This document shows positions 15,617-25,131 of a DNA stretch of 64,000 nt, in pieces (positions within the stretch are counted from its first letter, which is position 1; each line of letters begins with the position of its first letter). Source of the stretch: an uncultured Lutibacter sp. (GTDB taxonomy: Bacteria > Bacteroidota > Bacteroidia > Flavobacteriales > Flavobacteriaceae); assembly GCF_947495725.1 (NCBI RefSeq), contig NZ_CANLZZ010000002.1, positions 1 to 64,000 on the forward strand, written 5' to 3'. The notes under the pieces were generated by a model. The model was not told the origin of the DNA and made no database searches. It worked only from the letters and a program-made list of their open reading frames with translations. Position numbers and translations under genes: made by a program.

Positions 15617-17929
15617 ATGATTCCAAAAAAATACCTTCAAGTTGTTTCCTTATTAATTATAGTTGCCACCGTTTATTTTAGTTTTTATTCTTTAACTCCT
15701 ACCGATGAAAATTTAAATTTAACTAATTCTAAGTTTTCAACTTCAAATGCGGTTCATCATTTAAAAGAAATTTCAAAAGAACCACATTATACAGGTTCTA
15801 TAGCGCATAATAATGTGCGGAACTATTTAGTTTCAGAATTTAAAAAATTAGGACTTCAGGTTGAAATTCAAGAACAAGTAGCTGTTAATAAAAAATGGAA
15901 GTCAGCAACAAACTGTAGAAACATTGTTGCTAAAATTAAAGGAAGTGAAAATGGAAAGGCGTTACTGTTGCTTTCGCATTACGATTCTAATCCGCATTCT
16001 TCTTTAGGTGTAAGTGACGCGGCAAGTGGAGTTGTTACCATATTAGAAGGTGTTAGTGCTTTTTTGGCTAAAAACCAAACCCCAAAAAATGACATAATTA
16101 TTTGTATATCCGATGCTGAAGAACTTGGGTTATTGGGCGCAAATGCTTTTGTAAACCATCACCCTTGGGCAAAAGACGTAGGTTTGGTTTTAAATTTTGA
16201 GGCACGTGGTAGTGGTGGCCCAAGTTATATGCTGCTCGAAACCAATAGCGGAAATAAAAAACTGATAGAAGCTTTCCAAGAAGCAAAAACTCCTTTTCCT
16301 GTTGGAAATTCGTTAATGTATAGTATTTATAAAATGTTGCCTAATGATACCGATTTAACCGTTTTTAGAGAAGATGGAAATATTGATGGGTTTAATTTTG
16401 CTTTTATTGGCGATCATTTTGATTATCACACCGCACAAGATTCTTTTGAAAGAATGGATTTAAAATCTCTTAACCACCAAGCTACTTATTTGGTTGCTTG
16501 TTTAAATTATTTTGCAAATAGCAATTTAAGTAATTTAAAGGCTAAAGAAGATTTTGTGTTTTTTAACTTTCCTTATTTAGGAATGGTTTATTACCCATTT
16601 GCTTGGGTATTGCCAATGTTTGTAATTTGTGTACTTTTTTTTATAGTTTTAATTACTATTGGAATATTAAAAAAGAAGCTCACTATTATTGGGATGCTAA
16701 AAGGATTTATTCCTTTGGTTTTTTCAATGTTGTTTTCTGTGTTTTTTACTTATTATGGATGGCAACTATTGCTAAAAATTCATCCACAGTACAATGATGT
16801 TTTACACGGTTTTACATATAACGGATATTATTATATTGCCATGTTTGTATCTTTTAGTTTGGCAATTTGTTTTTGGTTTTATAAAGGTTTTTTTAAAAAA
16901 AGAACCGGACAAGATTTATTAGTAGCTCCGCTAATTATTTGGTTGTTAATAAATGGGTTAATTGTTTTTTATTTAAAAGGAGCTGGTTTTTTTATTATTC
17001 CCGTGCTATTATTACTAGTAATGCTGGCGATTTTAATTTTTTCTAGCTTAAATAAAGACCATACATTAGTGTTTACCATATTGTCAATACCTGTATTAAT
17101 ACTATTTGTGCCTTTTATAAAAATGTTTCCCGTTGGGTTGGGATTAAAAATGTTGAGCGTTGCTTCAATTTTTACAGTATTACTTTTTGGTTTTTTAGTT
17201 CCAATATTTAAAAAGTATACTAAAAATAACAAGTTAATGAGGCTGTTTTTACTAATTGGTTTAATGGCTTATGTTTCGGCAAGTTTAAAGGCTTCTTATT
17301 CTGAAGATCGAAAACAACCAAACAGTATAATTTATGTGCATGATGTTCTTAAAAATGAAGCATATTTTGCAACATACAATACTAAAACAGATAATTTTAC
17401 AGAACAATATATAGGAACTAAACCAATAGTTGGAAGCTATGATACCAGTACTTATGCAAGTAAGTATAAAACAAAAATTCAATTATACACAAAAACAAAT
17501 ATTCGAAATCTTCAAAAACCAGAAATATCAATAATTTCTGATACAATAGTAAACAATAATCGAAGCATTTGTTTAAGTGTTAAATCAAATAGAAATGCCA
17601 ATAGAATTAGTCTAATGGCTAATAAACCAATTAAGTTTAAAGACTTGATAATTAATAATGAATCTATTGCAAATAATATGCAGAATAATTTTAAATTTGA
17701 AGTAAATACTGGAACTATAATAACTTATTATAGAACTAGTAAAAATGAAATTATTAATATTGAGATGATTGTAGACAAGGATCAGAAATTTGATATAGAC
17801 ATTTTAGAAACTAAATATGATTTACTTTCAAATTCACTATTTAAATTTCAACCAAGATCAGAAATTATGATGCCAATGCCATTTGTAGTAAATGATGCTA
17901 CCTTAATAAAAACAACAATGAAATTTTAG
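15617..17929 (+). CDS. M28 family zinc aminopeptidase with multi-spanning membrane domain
   Basis: 770 residues. One N-terminal membrane anchor (YLQVVSLLIIVATVYFSFYSL) is followed by an M28 peptidase domain at ~40-300. Zinc ligands and catalytic residues are visible: SHYDS (~120), SDAASG, the Glu pair in SDAEELGLLGA, the Glu in NFEARGSGG, and the final His in DHFDYHTAQDS. Then come about eight hydrophobic helices (~320-560) and a C-terminal extracytoplasmic beta-rich region with little similarity to known domains. This matches the membrane M28 (Fxna/ERMP1-like) arrangement common in Bacteroidota. Probably a peptide hydrolase with its active domain in the periplasm. The DUF2891 gene follows after 2 bp, which suggests coupled expression. 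Confidence 0.85.
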   Translation: MIPKKYLQVVSLLIIVATVYFSFYSLTPTDENLNLTNSKFSTSNAVHHLKEISKEPHYTGSIAHNNVRNYLVSEFKKLGLQVEIQEQVAVNKKWKSATNCRNIVAKIKGSENGKALLLLSHYDSNPHSSLGVSDAASGVVTILEGVSAFLAKNQTPKNDIIICISDAEELGLLGANAFVNHHPWAKDVGLVLNFEARGSGGPSYMLLETNSGNKKLIEAFQEAKTPFPVGNSLMYSIYKMLPNDTDLTVFREDGNIDGFNFAFIGDHFDYHTAQDSFERMDLKSLNHQATYLVACLNYFANSNLSNLKAKEDFVFFNFPYLGMVYYPFAWVLPMFVICVLFFIVLITIGILKKKLTIIGMLKGFIPLVFSMLFSVFFTYYGWQLLLKIHPQYNDVLHGFTYNGYYYIAMFVSFSLAICFWFYKGFFKKRTGQDLLVAPLIIWLLINGLIVFYLKGAGFFIIPVLLLLVMLAILIFSSLNKDHTLVFTILSIPVLILFVPFIKMFPVGLGLKMLSVASIFTVLLFGFLVPIFKKYTKNNKLMRLFLLIGLMAYVSASLKASYSEDRKQPNSIIYVHDVLKNEAYFATYNTKTDNFTEQYIGTKPIVGSYDTSTYASKYKTKIQLYTKTNIRNLQKPEISIISDTIVNNNRSICLSVKSNRNANRISLMANKPIKFKDLIINNESIANNMQNNFKFEVNTGTIITYYRTSKNEIINIEMIVDKDQKFDIDILETKYDLLSNSLFKFQPRSEIMMPMPFVVNDATLIKTTMKF

Positions 17930-17931
17930 TT

Positions 17932-19029
17932 ATGAGAAATGTATTTTTAATTATTTTACCATTATTAGTTATTTATTCATGTAAAAAAGTAGAACAGAAA
18001 CAGGTTGTTGAAAAAGAAGTTGTTTATTCAAAACCTCAATTAACTAATAAAAGCGCCACTTATTTATACCATTTTGCTTTCGACTGTATTGATCAAGAAT
18101 ATCCAAATAAATTGGGTCAAGTTTTAGGCGATGCTACCTATTTAAAAGAGCCTTCAGAATTACATCCGGCGTTTTATGGATGCTTTGATTGGCATTCCTC
18201 AGTTCATGGACATTGGACTTTGCTAAATATTATTCGTAATATTCCTAATTTTGAAAAGAAGGATGAAATTTTTAAAAAAATTCAAAAGAATATTACTCAA
18301 GAAAATATTTTAAAAGAGGTATTGTATTTTGATGACGAACATAATAAAACTTTTGAAAGAACTTATGGTTGGGCCTGGTTGTTAAAAGTTGCTGAAACTT
18401 TACAAGATTGGAATACTCCAGAAACCAACGAACTATATCAAAATTTAGAACCACTTGTAAAATTAATTGAACAAAAATATATTGAATTTTTACCAAAATT
18501 AAAGTACCCAATTAGGGTAGGTGAGCATCCAAACACCGCTTTTGGAATGTCGTTTGCGTTAGACTATGCAAAAAAATATTCGCCAGAGTTAGCGCAAATT
18601 ATTAATGAAAAAGCAAAAGAATATTATTTAAACGATAAAGGGTGTCCTATAACTTGGGAACCTGGAGGATTCGATTTTTTATCACCATGTTTACAAGAAG
18701 CTTCACTTATGTTAAAAGTGCTTCCAAAAGAAGACTTTGTAATTTGGTTAGATCAATTTTTACCTGATTTTAGAGAAAACCCAGATAGTTATCTAGAAGT
18801 TGCAGAAGTTACTGATAGATCGGATGGTAAACTAGCTCATTTAGATGGTTTAAATTTTAGTAGAGCTTGGTGTTTATACGAAATTGGCTTAGAATTAGAC
18901 AATGCAAAAATGCTAAATTTAGCAACGAAGCATTTTGAATATAGCTATAAAAAAATGGACTCTGGCGAATATGCCGGAGCCCATTGGTTAGCGTCTTTTG
19001 CGCTATATGCTATACTTAAAAGTAATTAA
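17932..19029 (+). CDS. DUF2891 family lipoprotein
   Basis: 365 residues with a lipoprotein signal (MRNVFLIILPLLVIYSC, Cys17). The body matches DUF2891, a family with an (alpha/alpha) barrel-like pattern; diagnostic phrases are LHPAFYGCFDWHSSVHGHW, TFERTYGWAWLLKVAETL, and GGFDFLSPCLQEA. The conserved His, Asp and Trp residues suggest a hydrolase or isomerase pocket, but no function is established that I know of. Located just after the M28 peptidase (2-bp gap). Its stop overlaps the stop of the converging pyk gene by 3-4 bases, so no terminator fits between them. Confidence 0.85.
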   Translation: MRNVFLIILPLLVIYSCKKVEQKQVVEKEVVYSKPQLTNKSATYLYHFAFDCIDQEYPNKLGQVLGDATYLKEPSELHPAFYGCFDWHSSVHGHWTLLNIIRNIPNFEKKDEIFKKIQKNITQENILKEVLYFDDEHNKTFERTYGWAWLLKVAETLQDWNTPETNELYQNLEPLVKLIEQKYIEFLPKLKYPIRVGEHPNTAFGMSFALDYAKKYSPELAQIINEKAKEYYLNDKGCPITWEPGGFDFLSPCLQEASLMLKVLPKEDFVIWLDQFLPDFRENPDSYLEVAEVTDRSDGKLAHLDGLNFSRAWCLYEIGLELDNAKMLNLATKHFEYSYKKMDSGEYAGAHWLASFALYAILKSN

Positions 19030-20462
19030 GATTTTTGATATTGGGTAATTTTCATTGTATTTGCCATACCTCTTTCCTTAACAGGCATTGAGGTAATATT
19101 AATTGCAAAATCTCCTTCTTGTAAATAACCTCTTTCGGCTGCTAAATTATTAATATCTTCAATTGTTTGGTCTGTGCTTACAAAACGATCGTAATAAACA
19201 CCTTTAACACCCCACAATAAATTTAGCATTGCTAAAATTCTTCTATTTGATGAAAATACTAAAATATTAGATTTCGGTCTCCAAGAAGATATTTGAAAAG
19301 CTGTATAACCAGAATCGGTTAATGTAGTTATAACTTCTGCATTAATAGAGTTTGCCATAAGAGAAGCCTGATGACAAATAGTTTTTGAAATAAAACGCTC
19401 ATTAACACATTGAATATATTTTTCTGGAATTGAAATTAGTGGTGAATTCTCAACATTTTCAATAATTCTTCTCATTTGTTGAATTACTTGTAATGGAAAT
19501 TTACCAACAGATGTTTCACCAGAAAGCATTACGGCATCGGCACCATCCATTATTGAGTTTGCAACATCATTAACTTCAGCTCTAGTTGGAACCTGATTTT
19601 CAATCATAGTTTCCATCATTTGAGTAGCAATAATTACTGGTATATGAGCCTTTTTAGCAGCTAATACCAATCTTTTTTGAATTAGTGGTACTTTTTCCAT
19701 AGGTACTTCAACACCTAAATCTCCACGAGCAACCATTAAAGCATCACAAACTGGCGTAATTTTATCAATATTATGAACTGCTTCAGGTTTTTCAATTTTA
19801 GCAATAATTGGAATTTTATGATCTGATAATTCCTTAATTACATCTTGTAATTGAATAATATCTTCTGGAGTTCTAACAAATGATAGTGCAATCCAGTCTA
19901 CATCTAAACCAATGGCAAAAACAACATCTTTTTGATCTTTTTCTGTTAAAGCAGGTAAAGATATTTTTGTGTTAGGTAAATTAACTCCTTTTTTAGATTT
20001 TAATGGTCCACCTCTTAATACTTTTGTAGTTACTGAATCAATTCTATTTGTTGCAGTTACCTCAAAAAGTAATTTTCCATCATCAACTAAAATATGTTCA
20101 CCAACTTGTACATCTTTAGGGAAGTTAGTATAAGTCATATATGCCTTATCTTTGGTTCCCTCACATTTTTCGGTAGTATAAGTAAAAGTATCTCCAATAT
20201 TTAGTTCAACTCCATCTTGCATCATTCCAACTCGTAGTTTTGGTCCTTGTAAATCGGCTAAAACTGCTACATTAAAATTGCGGCGCTTATTAATTTCTCT
20301 TATAATATTAACACGTCGTTCAACATCTGGATATTCCGCGTGCGAAAAGTTTATTCTAAATACATTTACACCGGCGTCTATCATTGTTTCTATAACTTCC
20401 TTAGTGTCACATGCTGGACCTAAAGTTGCTACTATCTTGGTGCGTTTTCTGTTTTGTGCCAT
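19026..20462 (-). CDS. pyk: Pyruvate kinase
   Basis: Converts phosphoenolpyruvate and ADP to pyruvate and ATP, the last step of glycolysis. 478 residues with RTKIVATLGPA at the N-terminus, the substrate/metal region PIIAKIEKPEAV...DALMVARGDLGVE, ATQMMETMI, and MDGADAVMLSGETSVGKFP. The C-terminal allosteric domain is present but short. Last gene of the acpP-fabF-rnc-IPExxxVDY-pyk run; only 2 bp separate it from the preceding gene. The order links fatty-acid synthesis and glycolysis genes and is familiar from other Flavobacteriia. Confidence 0.97.
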   Translation of the reverse strand: MAQNRKRTKIVATLGPACDTKEVIETMIDAGVNVFRINFSHAEYPDVERRVNIIREINKRRNFNVAVLADLQGPKLRVGMMQDGVELNIGDTFTYTTEKCEGTKDKAYMTYTNFPKDVQVGEHILVDDGKLLFEVTATNRIDSVTTKVLRGGPLKSKKGVNLPNTKISLPALTEKDQKDVVFAIGLDVDWIALSFVRTPEDIIQLQDVIKELSDHKIPIIAKIEKPEAVHNIDKITPVCDALMVARGDLGVEVPMEKVPLIQKRLVLAAKKAHIPVIIATQMMETMIENQVPTRAEVNDVANSIMDGADAVMLSGETSVGKFPLQVIQQMRRIIENVENSPLISIPEKYIQCVNERFISKTICHQASLMANSINAEVITTLTDSGYTAFQISSWRPKSNILVFSSNRRILAMLNLLWGVKGVYYDRFVSTDQTIEDINNLAAERGYLQEGDFAINITSMPVKERGMANTMKITQYQKS

Positions 20463-20464
20463 AA

Positions 20465-20920
20465 TTAAAAAATTAGGTTATTTTTTGATTTTAAACTGTT
20501 AGTTTCTATTTGGTATGAAGTTATAATTTGATCAATATTGTTTAATTTTTCAATTATATTCATTAAAAAATACTCATTACATCCCTCAATTTTTAACAAG
20601 AAATCAACTTTCTTTTTTTCAGGTATTAAATAGGAAGTTGTACTATAGTTGCCTCCAAATAATCCATCTGCATATTGTTCATTAATAACATTTAAGAATT
20701 TGTTATTAATTAGATAATAATTCATGAATGTTTTTTCATCTTTCCATTCAAATAGAGGAAATTCGGCATCCGAATCTTTAAAATCTAAACTCTCATTATA
20801 TCTTTTAAATTGAGAATTTAAATTTTTATTAATTAAATATGCCAATCTATAATCGTCTTCAGTTGAATGAATTCCAATTAATAAATAATCATCTTCCAAG
20901 TCAAACGTTAAATGTTGCAT
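20465..20920 (-). CDS. IPExxxVDY family protein
   Basis: 151 residues of unknown function. The signature that names the family is present as YLIPEKKKVDFLLKIEG. Acidic and soluble, no signal peptide. These proteins are regularly found between rnc and pyk in Flavobacteriia, as here. A TATTTTTG box on the minus strand (20950-20943) might give an additional internal promoter, because the gap to rnc is 87 bp. Confidence 0.8.
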   Translation of the reverse strand: MQHLTFDLEDDYLLIGIHSTEDDYRLAYLINKNLNSQFKRYNESLDFKDSDAEFPLFEWKDEKTFMNYYLINNKFLNVINEQYADGLFGGNYSTTSYLIPEKKKVDFLLKIEGCNEYFLMNIIEKLNNIDQIITSYQIETNSLKSKNNLIF

Positions 20921-21007
20921 ATATCGATGAAAATTAAAGTTGCAAAAATACTATTGTTTAATTACAGTAACTAATTATTTTACGAAATCGTATTCGATAA
21001 TACATTT

Positions 21008-21748
21008 CTAAATATTTGAAATCTCTTGTTGAAAAGAATAATAAGCCCTTTTTGCAGCCGTTTCTTCAGCTTTCTTTTTAGAAGTGGCTCTTCCCTTTGA
21101 AATTATTTTTCCATCTAAAAAGAGTTTAACACTAAAGTGTTTTAAAGTGTCTTTTCCGGTATCTTCATAAACTTCAAAAACAAAATCTTTTTTAACTTTT
21201 TGACACCACTCAATAAAAATACTTTTGTAGCTGGTTATTTTACCTTCAAGTTTTGGAACATCAACATAAGGGTAAATAACTCTTTTAAAAATAAATTTTT
21301 TACAATAATTATAACCTCTGTCTAGATAAATTGCGCCAATTAGTGCCTCAAAAATATTACCATGAATATTTTCTCCAAATTTAGATTTTGAAACATTACT
21401 GCGAACAAAACGAAATAAATCTAAATCTTTACCAAGTTCATTTAAGTGTTCTCGGCTAACAATTTTAGATCTCATTTGAGTTAAATAACCTTCGTCTCCA
21501 GATGGAACTTCTTGAAATAAGTACGATGCGATTACTGCACTAAGCATAGCATCTCCCAAAAATTCTAAACGTTCATAATTTATTGGAAGTCCAGTATTTT
21601 TGTCAAATTCTTTTATTGAACGATGAATAAATGCTTTTTTATAAAAATGTAAATTTTTTGGTTTAAAACCAATAATTTTTTTTAAATCAACATAAAATAC
21701 CTCATCCTTTTCAGAACGAGTTTCAATAATTTTTCGAATGAAGTTCAT
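21008..21748 (-). CDS. rnc: Ribonuclease III
   Basis: Cleaves double-stranded RNA in rRNA and mRNA processing. 246 residues: endonuclease domain with signature ERLEFLGDAMLSAV and the second acidic motif GNIFEALIGAIYLD, then a dsRNA-binding domain (YKSIFIEWCQK... ending KGRATSKKKAEETAAKRAYYSF). It starts 9 bp after fabF. The acidic metal ligands (E-x6-D ... E) are intact. Confidence 0.96.
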   Translation of the reverse strand: MNFIRKIIETRSEKDEVFYVDLKKIIGFKPKNLHFYKKAFIHRSIKEFDKNTGLPINYERLEFLGDAMLSAVIASYLFQEVPSGDEGYLTQMRSKIVSREHLNELGKDLDLFRFVRSNVSKSKFGENIHGNIFEALIGAIYLDRGYNYCKKFIFKRVIYPYVDVPKLEGKITSYKSIFIEWCQKVKKDFVFEVYEDTGKDTLKHFSVKLFLDGKIISKGRATSKKKAEETAAKRAYYSFQQEISNI

Positions 21749-21757
21749 TCAGTTGTT

Positions 21758-23008
21758 TTATTCAAATTTTTTAAAGAGTACACAAGCATTGTGTCCTCCA
21801 AAGCCAAATGTGTTGCTCATTGCAACTTTTACATCACGTTTTTGTGCTTTGTTAAACGTGAAATTTAATTTACTGTCAATTTGATCGTCACTAGTAGAAT
21901 GATTTATTGTAGGAGGTACAATGCCATTTTTTATAGCTAAAATTGAAGCAATAGCTTCAATAGCTCCGGCAGCACCTAATAAGTGACCAGTCATTGACTT
22001 AGTTGAATTTATATTTAAGTTATAAGCGTGTTCGCCAAAAACTTCTAAAATTGCTTTCGATTCAGCTATATCTCCAAGTGGAGTAGAAGTACCGTGCATA
22101 TTAATTGCATCAATGTCTTCTGGTTTCATATTAGCATCTCTTAAACAATTTAACATTACATTTCTTGCGCCTAATCCTTCTGGATGAGGAGCAGTAATGT
22201 GGTGTGCGTCAGCCGAAAGACCTCCACCACCAACTTCTGCATATATTTTTGCTCCACGAGCTATTGCATGTTCGTATTCTTCTAAAATAAGAGCGCCTGC
22301 ACCTTCTCCTAAAACAAATCCATCGCGATCCTTATCAAAAGGTCTCGATGCAGTTGCCGGATCATCATTTCTTGTTGAAAGTGCTTGTAGTGCATTAAAA
22401 CCACCCATACCTGCTATTGCAACAGCTGCTTCCGAACCTCCGGTTACCATTACATCTGAATACCCTAAACGAATATAGTTTAAAGCATCTATTATAGCAT
22501 TAGATGATGATGCACATGCTGATACAGTTGCAAAGTTTGGTCCTCTAAATCCATATTTAATAGAAATTTGACCAGGTGCAATATCTGCAATCATTTTTGG
22601 GATAAAGAAAGGATTAAATCTTGGTGTTCCGTCACCATTGGCAAAATTGATACATTCGTTTTGGAAAGTTTCTAAACCTCCAATACCTGCACCCCAAATT
22701 ACACCAACCCTATCTTTATCAATGTTTTCTAAATCAAAATTGGCGTCGTTTATGGCTTCATCAGATGCTACCATAGCATATTGAGAAAACTTATCCATTT
22801 TACGAGCCTCTTTTCGGTCTATAAAATCTCGAACATCGAAATTTTTAACCTCGCAAGCAAAACGAGTTTTGAACTTGGATGCATCAAAATGTGTAATTGG
22901 AGCTGCCCCGCTAACACCGTTAACAAGCCCATTCCAATATTCTTCAATATTATTTCCTATTGGAGTCAATGCTCCAAGTCCAGTAACTACTACTCGTTTT
23001 AATTCCAT
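21758..23008 (-). CDS. fabF: 3-oxoacyl-[acyl-carrier-protein] synthase II
   Basis: Elongates fatty acids by condensing malonyl-ACP with acyl-ACP. 416 residues, standard length. Active-site Cys in TVSACASSSNAI, and the two catalytic His in NMHGTSTPLGD and KSMTGHLLGAAGA are present; C-terminal NTFGFGGHNACVLF is typical. Seven bp after acpP, so the carrier and its elongating enzyme are co-expressed. Confidence 0.97.
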   Translation of the reverse strand: MELKRVVVTGLGALTPIGNNIEEYWNGLVNGVSGAAPITHFDASKFKTRFACEVKNFDVRDFIDRKEARKMDKFSQYAMVASDEAINDANFDLENIDKDRVGVIWGAGIGGLETFQNECINFANGDGTPRFNPFFIPKMIADIAPGQISIKYGFRGPNFATVSACASSSNAIIDALNYIRLGYSDVMVTGGSEAAVAIAGMGGFNALQALSTRNDDPATASRPFDKDRDGFVLGEGAGALILEEYEHAIARGAKIYAEVGGGGLSADAHHITAPHPEGLGARNVMLNCLRDANMKPEDIDAINMHGTSTPLGDIAESKAILEVFGEHAYNLNINSTKSMTGHLLGAAGAIEAIASILAIKNGIVPPTINHSTSDDQIDSKLNFTFNKAQKRDVKVAMSNTFGFGGHNACVLFKKFE

Positions 23009-23015
23009 ATAAAGA

Positions 23016-23252
23016 TTACTTTTTAGCTTCTTCGATATAGCTAATTGCTTGACCTACAGTTCCAATGTTTTCTGCTTGATCGTCTGGTATTTGAATATCG
23101 AATTCTTTTTCAAATTCCATGATTAACTCAACAGTATCAAGTGAGTCTGCTCCTAAATCGTTAGTAAAGCTAGCTTCTGTTGTTACTTCATTTTCGTCAA
23201 CGCCTAATTTATCTACGATAATGGCCTTTACTCTTGATGCAATGTCTGACAT
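23016..23252 (-). CDS. acpP: Acyl carrier protein
   Basis: Carries growing acyl chains on 4'-phosphopantetheine. 78 residues, acidic, with the modification site Ser in [17 protein letters not shown]. First gene of the operon that continues through fabF, rnc, the IPExxxVDY gene and pyk. Confidence 0.97.
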   Translation of the reverse strand: MSDIASRVKAIIVDKLGVDENEVTTEASFTNDLGADSLDTVELIMEFEKEFDIQIPDDQAENIGTVGQAISYIEEAKK

Positions 23253-23283
23253 AATTTTTTAATTTTTAAATTTAATTACTCGG

Positions 23284-23311
23284 CAAAAATATAAAACTTT
23301 TATGAATTCAA
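23284..23311 (-). promoter_or_regulatory. Promoter of the acpP operon (TTG-N17-TATTTTTG)
   Basis: Minus-strand TTG at 23311-23309, 17 bases, TATTTTTG at 23291-23284. Predicted leader about 25 bases. Confidence 0.5.
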
Positions 23312-23424
23312 AATCTTTTAAACCATAAAAGATGCTAAGCACGCATAATAAATATGTTTTTTTATCTTTTTTTAAGTAATTGTTGCTAATTATTTATTTT
23401 ATTTGTGAACAACAAGTTTTAATT

Positions 23425-23994
23425 ATGAATCGTATAGTAATACTGGCTTCAGGTTCTGGGTCAAATGCCGAGAACATTATAAAGTACTTTAATAATAATA
23501 AATCTGTTTCTGTTACTCAAGTGCTTTCTAACAAGAAAGATGCCAAAGTTTTAGAGCGTGCTAAAAGGTTAAAAATCAGCAATTCATATTTCAATAGAGA
23601 TGACTTTTCAAAGTCGGATAAAATATTAGAATTACTAAAAGAACATGCTGATTATGTAATTTTAGCAGGTTTTTTATGGAAAATTCCAGAATCAATTATT
23701 AATGCTTTTCCTAATAAAATAATTAATATTCATCCTGCACTTTTGCCAAAATTTGGAGGAAAAGGGATGTATGGAATGCATGTTCATAACGCAGTTGTAG
23801 AAAATGAAGAAAAAGAATCTGGTATAACAATTCATTATGTTAATGAAAATTATGATGAAGGTGCAATTATTTTTCAAGAAAAGTTTAAAGTTCTACCTTC
23901 AGATACTGCAGATGATGTAGCAAATAAAGTGCATAAATTGGAATATGAATATTTTCCTAAAGTTATAGAGCAAGTTATTTCAGAAAATGGCTAA
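23425..23994 (+). CDS. purN: Phosphoribosylglycinamide formyltransferase
   Basis: Adds a formyl group to GAR in purine synthesis, using 10-formyl-THF. 189 residues from the Met at 23425 (MNRIVILASGSGSN); the longer ORF-track start at 23380 adds an unconserved hydrophobic stretch and is unlikely. Motifs: ASGSGSNAENI phosphate loop, the catalytic Asn-His region INIHPALLPKFGGKGMYG, and the Asp in YVNENYDEGAIIFQE. Divergent from acpP; overlaps the RNase H gene by 8 bp. Confidence 0.95.
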   Translation: MNRIVILASGSGSNAENIIKYFNNNKSVSVTQVLSNKKDAKVLERAKRLKISNSYFNRDDFSKSDKILELLKEHADYVILAGFLWKIPESIINAFPNKIINIHPALLPKFGGKGMYGMHVHNAVVENEEKESGITIHYVNENYDEGAIIFQEKFKVLPSDTADDVANKVHKLEYEYFPKVIEQVISENG

Positions 23995-24619
23995 GAAAAA
24001 ATTCTATGTAATATGGAAAGGTGAAAAAACGGGTATTTTCAGTTCGTGGAATACTTGTAAAAAATATATTGCCAATTTTAAGGGTGCTCAATACAAATCT
24101 TTTGCATCAAAAAAGGATGCAGAGGAAGCATTTAAAGGTAAATATGAGGACTATAAAGGTAAAGATACCAAGAAAGTTCAGTTGTCTTCAGACGAGCTTA
24201 AAAAAATAGGTAATCCTTTATTTCCATCTTTAGCCGTAGATGCTGCGTGTTCTGGAAATCCAGGAAAAATGGAATACAGAGGAGTAGATGCTAAAACAAA
24301 AAAACAATTTTTTATTCAAGGTCCTTTTGAAGAAGGCACAAATAATATTGGTGAATTTTTAGCATTGGTGCATGGTTTGGGCTTTTTAAAACAGCGAAAT
24401 TTAAATATTCCCATATATTCCGACTCTCGAATTGCAATTAGTTGGGTTAAAAAAGGTCAATGTAGAACGAATTTACCTATTACATCTAAAAACAAGGAAT
24501 TGTTCGATTTTGTAAAACGCGCAGAGAAGTGGTTGAAAGAAAATACCTACACAACAAAAATATTAAAATGGGAAACTAAAGTTTGGGGTGAAATTCCGGC
24601 TGATTTTGGAAGAAAATAA
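23987..24619 (+). CDS. rnhA: Ribonuclease H with N-terminal viroplasmin domain
   Basis: Degrades RNA in RNA-DNA hybrids. 210 residues. The first ~50 (KKKFYVIWKGEKTGIFSSWNTCKKYI...KDAEEAF) form a viroplasmin-like hybrid-binding domain, as in eukaryotic RNase H1. The RNase H fold follows with the acidic residues visible in AVDAACSGNPG, NIGEFLALVHGL, IYSDSRIAI and the last Asp in PADFGRK. Translationally linked to purN by an 8-bp overlap. Confidence 0.9.
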   Translation: MAKKKFYVIWKGEKTGIFSSWNTCKKYIANFKGAQYKSFASKKDAEEAFKGKYEDYKGKDTKKVQLSSDELKKIGNPLFPSLAVDAACSGNPGKMEYRGVDAKTKKQFFIQGPFEEGTNNIGEFLALVHGLGFLKQRNLNIPIYSDSRIAISWVKKGQCRTNLPITSKNKELFDFVKRAEKWLKENTYTTKILKWETKVWGEIPADFGRK

Positions 24620-24640
24620 ATATTAAAAATTAACTTTTGG

Positions 24641-25054
24641 TTATTCAATGTTTAAGTTCAGTACTTTTTCTACAATTTCCTTTAGTTCTTTCGGTGGGTT
24701 ACCATGGTCAAATGTTTGTGATTCATAAACCTTTGATTTTAAATTAATATTAAGAGTGGCGTGCAAAGCCCCATCATATAATCTTTTATCTGAAGAGGGT
24801 TTAAACGAATTTATATCTTCTAGATTTAACTTATTTATTAAACGTTTAATTTCATTCCAATAAGTAGTAGGTGTTTCTCTTCTAATTTTATTCTCATTTT
24901 CATTTTTTTCTATAATTTTTGAGCTGATTTTAACTTGAATGGTTTTTCCACGTGTAGATGCATTGTATGTTATAATTATTTCATCTGAAACTTTTTGGCT
25001 AGAACATGAAATTGTTAATATGGTTGCTAAAATTAGAAAGTTTAAAGGTTTCAT
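24641..25054 (-). CDS. Small lipoprotein of unknown function
   Basis: 137 residues. Lipoprotein signal MKPLNFLILATILTISC (Cys17). Core phrases such as TPTTYWNEIKRLINKLNLEDINSFKPSSDKRLYDGA and a C-terminal PPKELKEIVEKVLNL recur, as I recall, in small flavobacterial lipoproteins without known role. Converges on rnhA and lies beyond the terminator that ends the M43 protease gene, so it is probably a separate unit. Confidence 0.65.
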   Translation of the reverse strand: MKPLNFLILATILTISCSSQKVSDEIIITYNASTRGKTIQVKISSKIIEKNENENKIRRETPTTYWNEIKRLINKLNLEDINSFKPSSDKRLYDGALHATLNINLKSKVYESQTFDHGNPPKELKEIVEKVLNLNIE

Positions 25055-25081
25055 TTATAATTAGTTTAAATTAAAAATACT

Positions 25082-25110
25082 AAAAAAAGGAGCTAATAGC
25101 TCCTTTTTTT
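25082..25110. terminator. Intrinsic terminator after the M43 protease gene
   Basis: AAAAAAAGGAGCT, loop AAT, AGCTCCTTTTTTT: a perfect 13-bp stem with a T tract in both directions, 22 bp downstream of the protease stop. Confidence 0.85.
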
Positions 25111-25131
25111 AATCCCTAGTTTATATATTTT

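Noticed and set aside
15487-15681. 64-aa ORF before the M28 peptidase
   Set aside because: Overlaps the start of the M28 gene in another frame, no recognisable features; probably chance.
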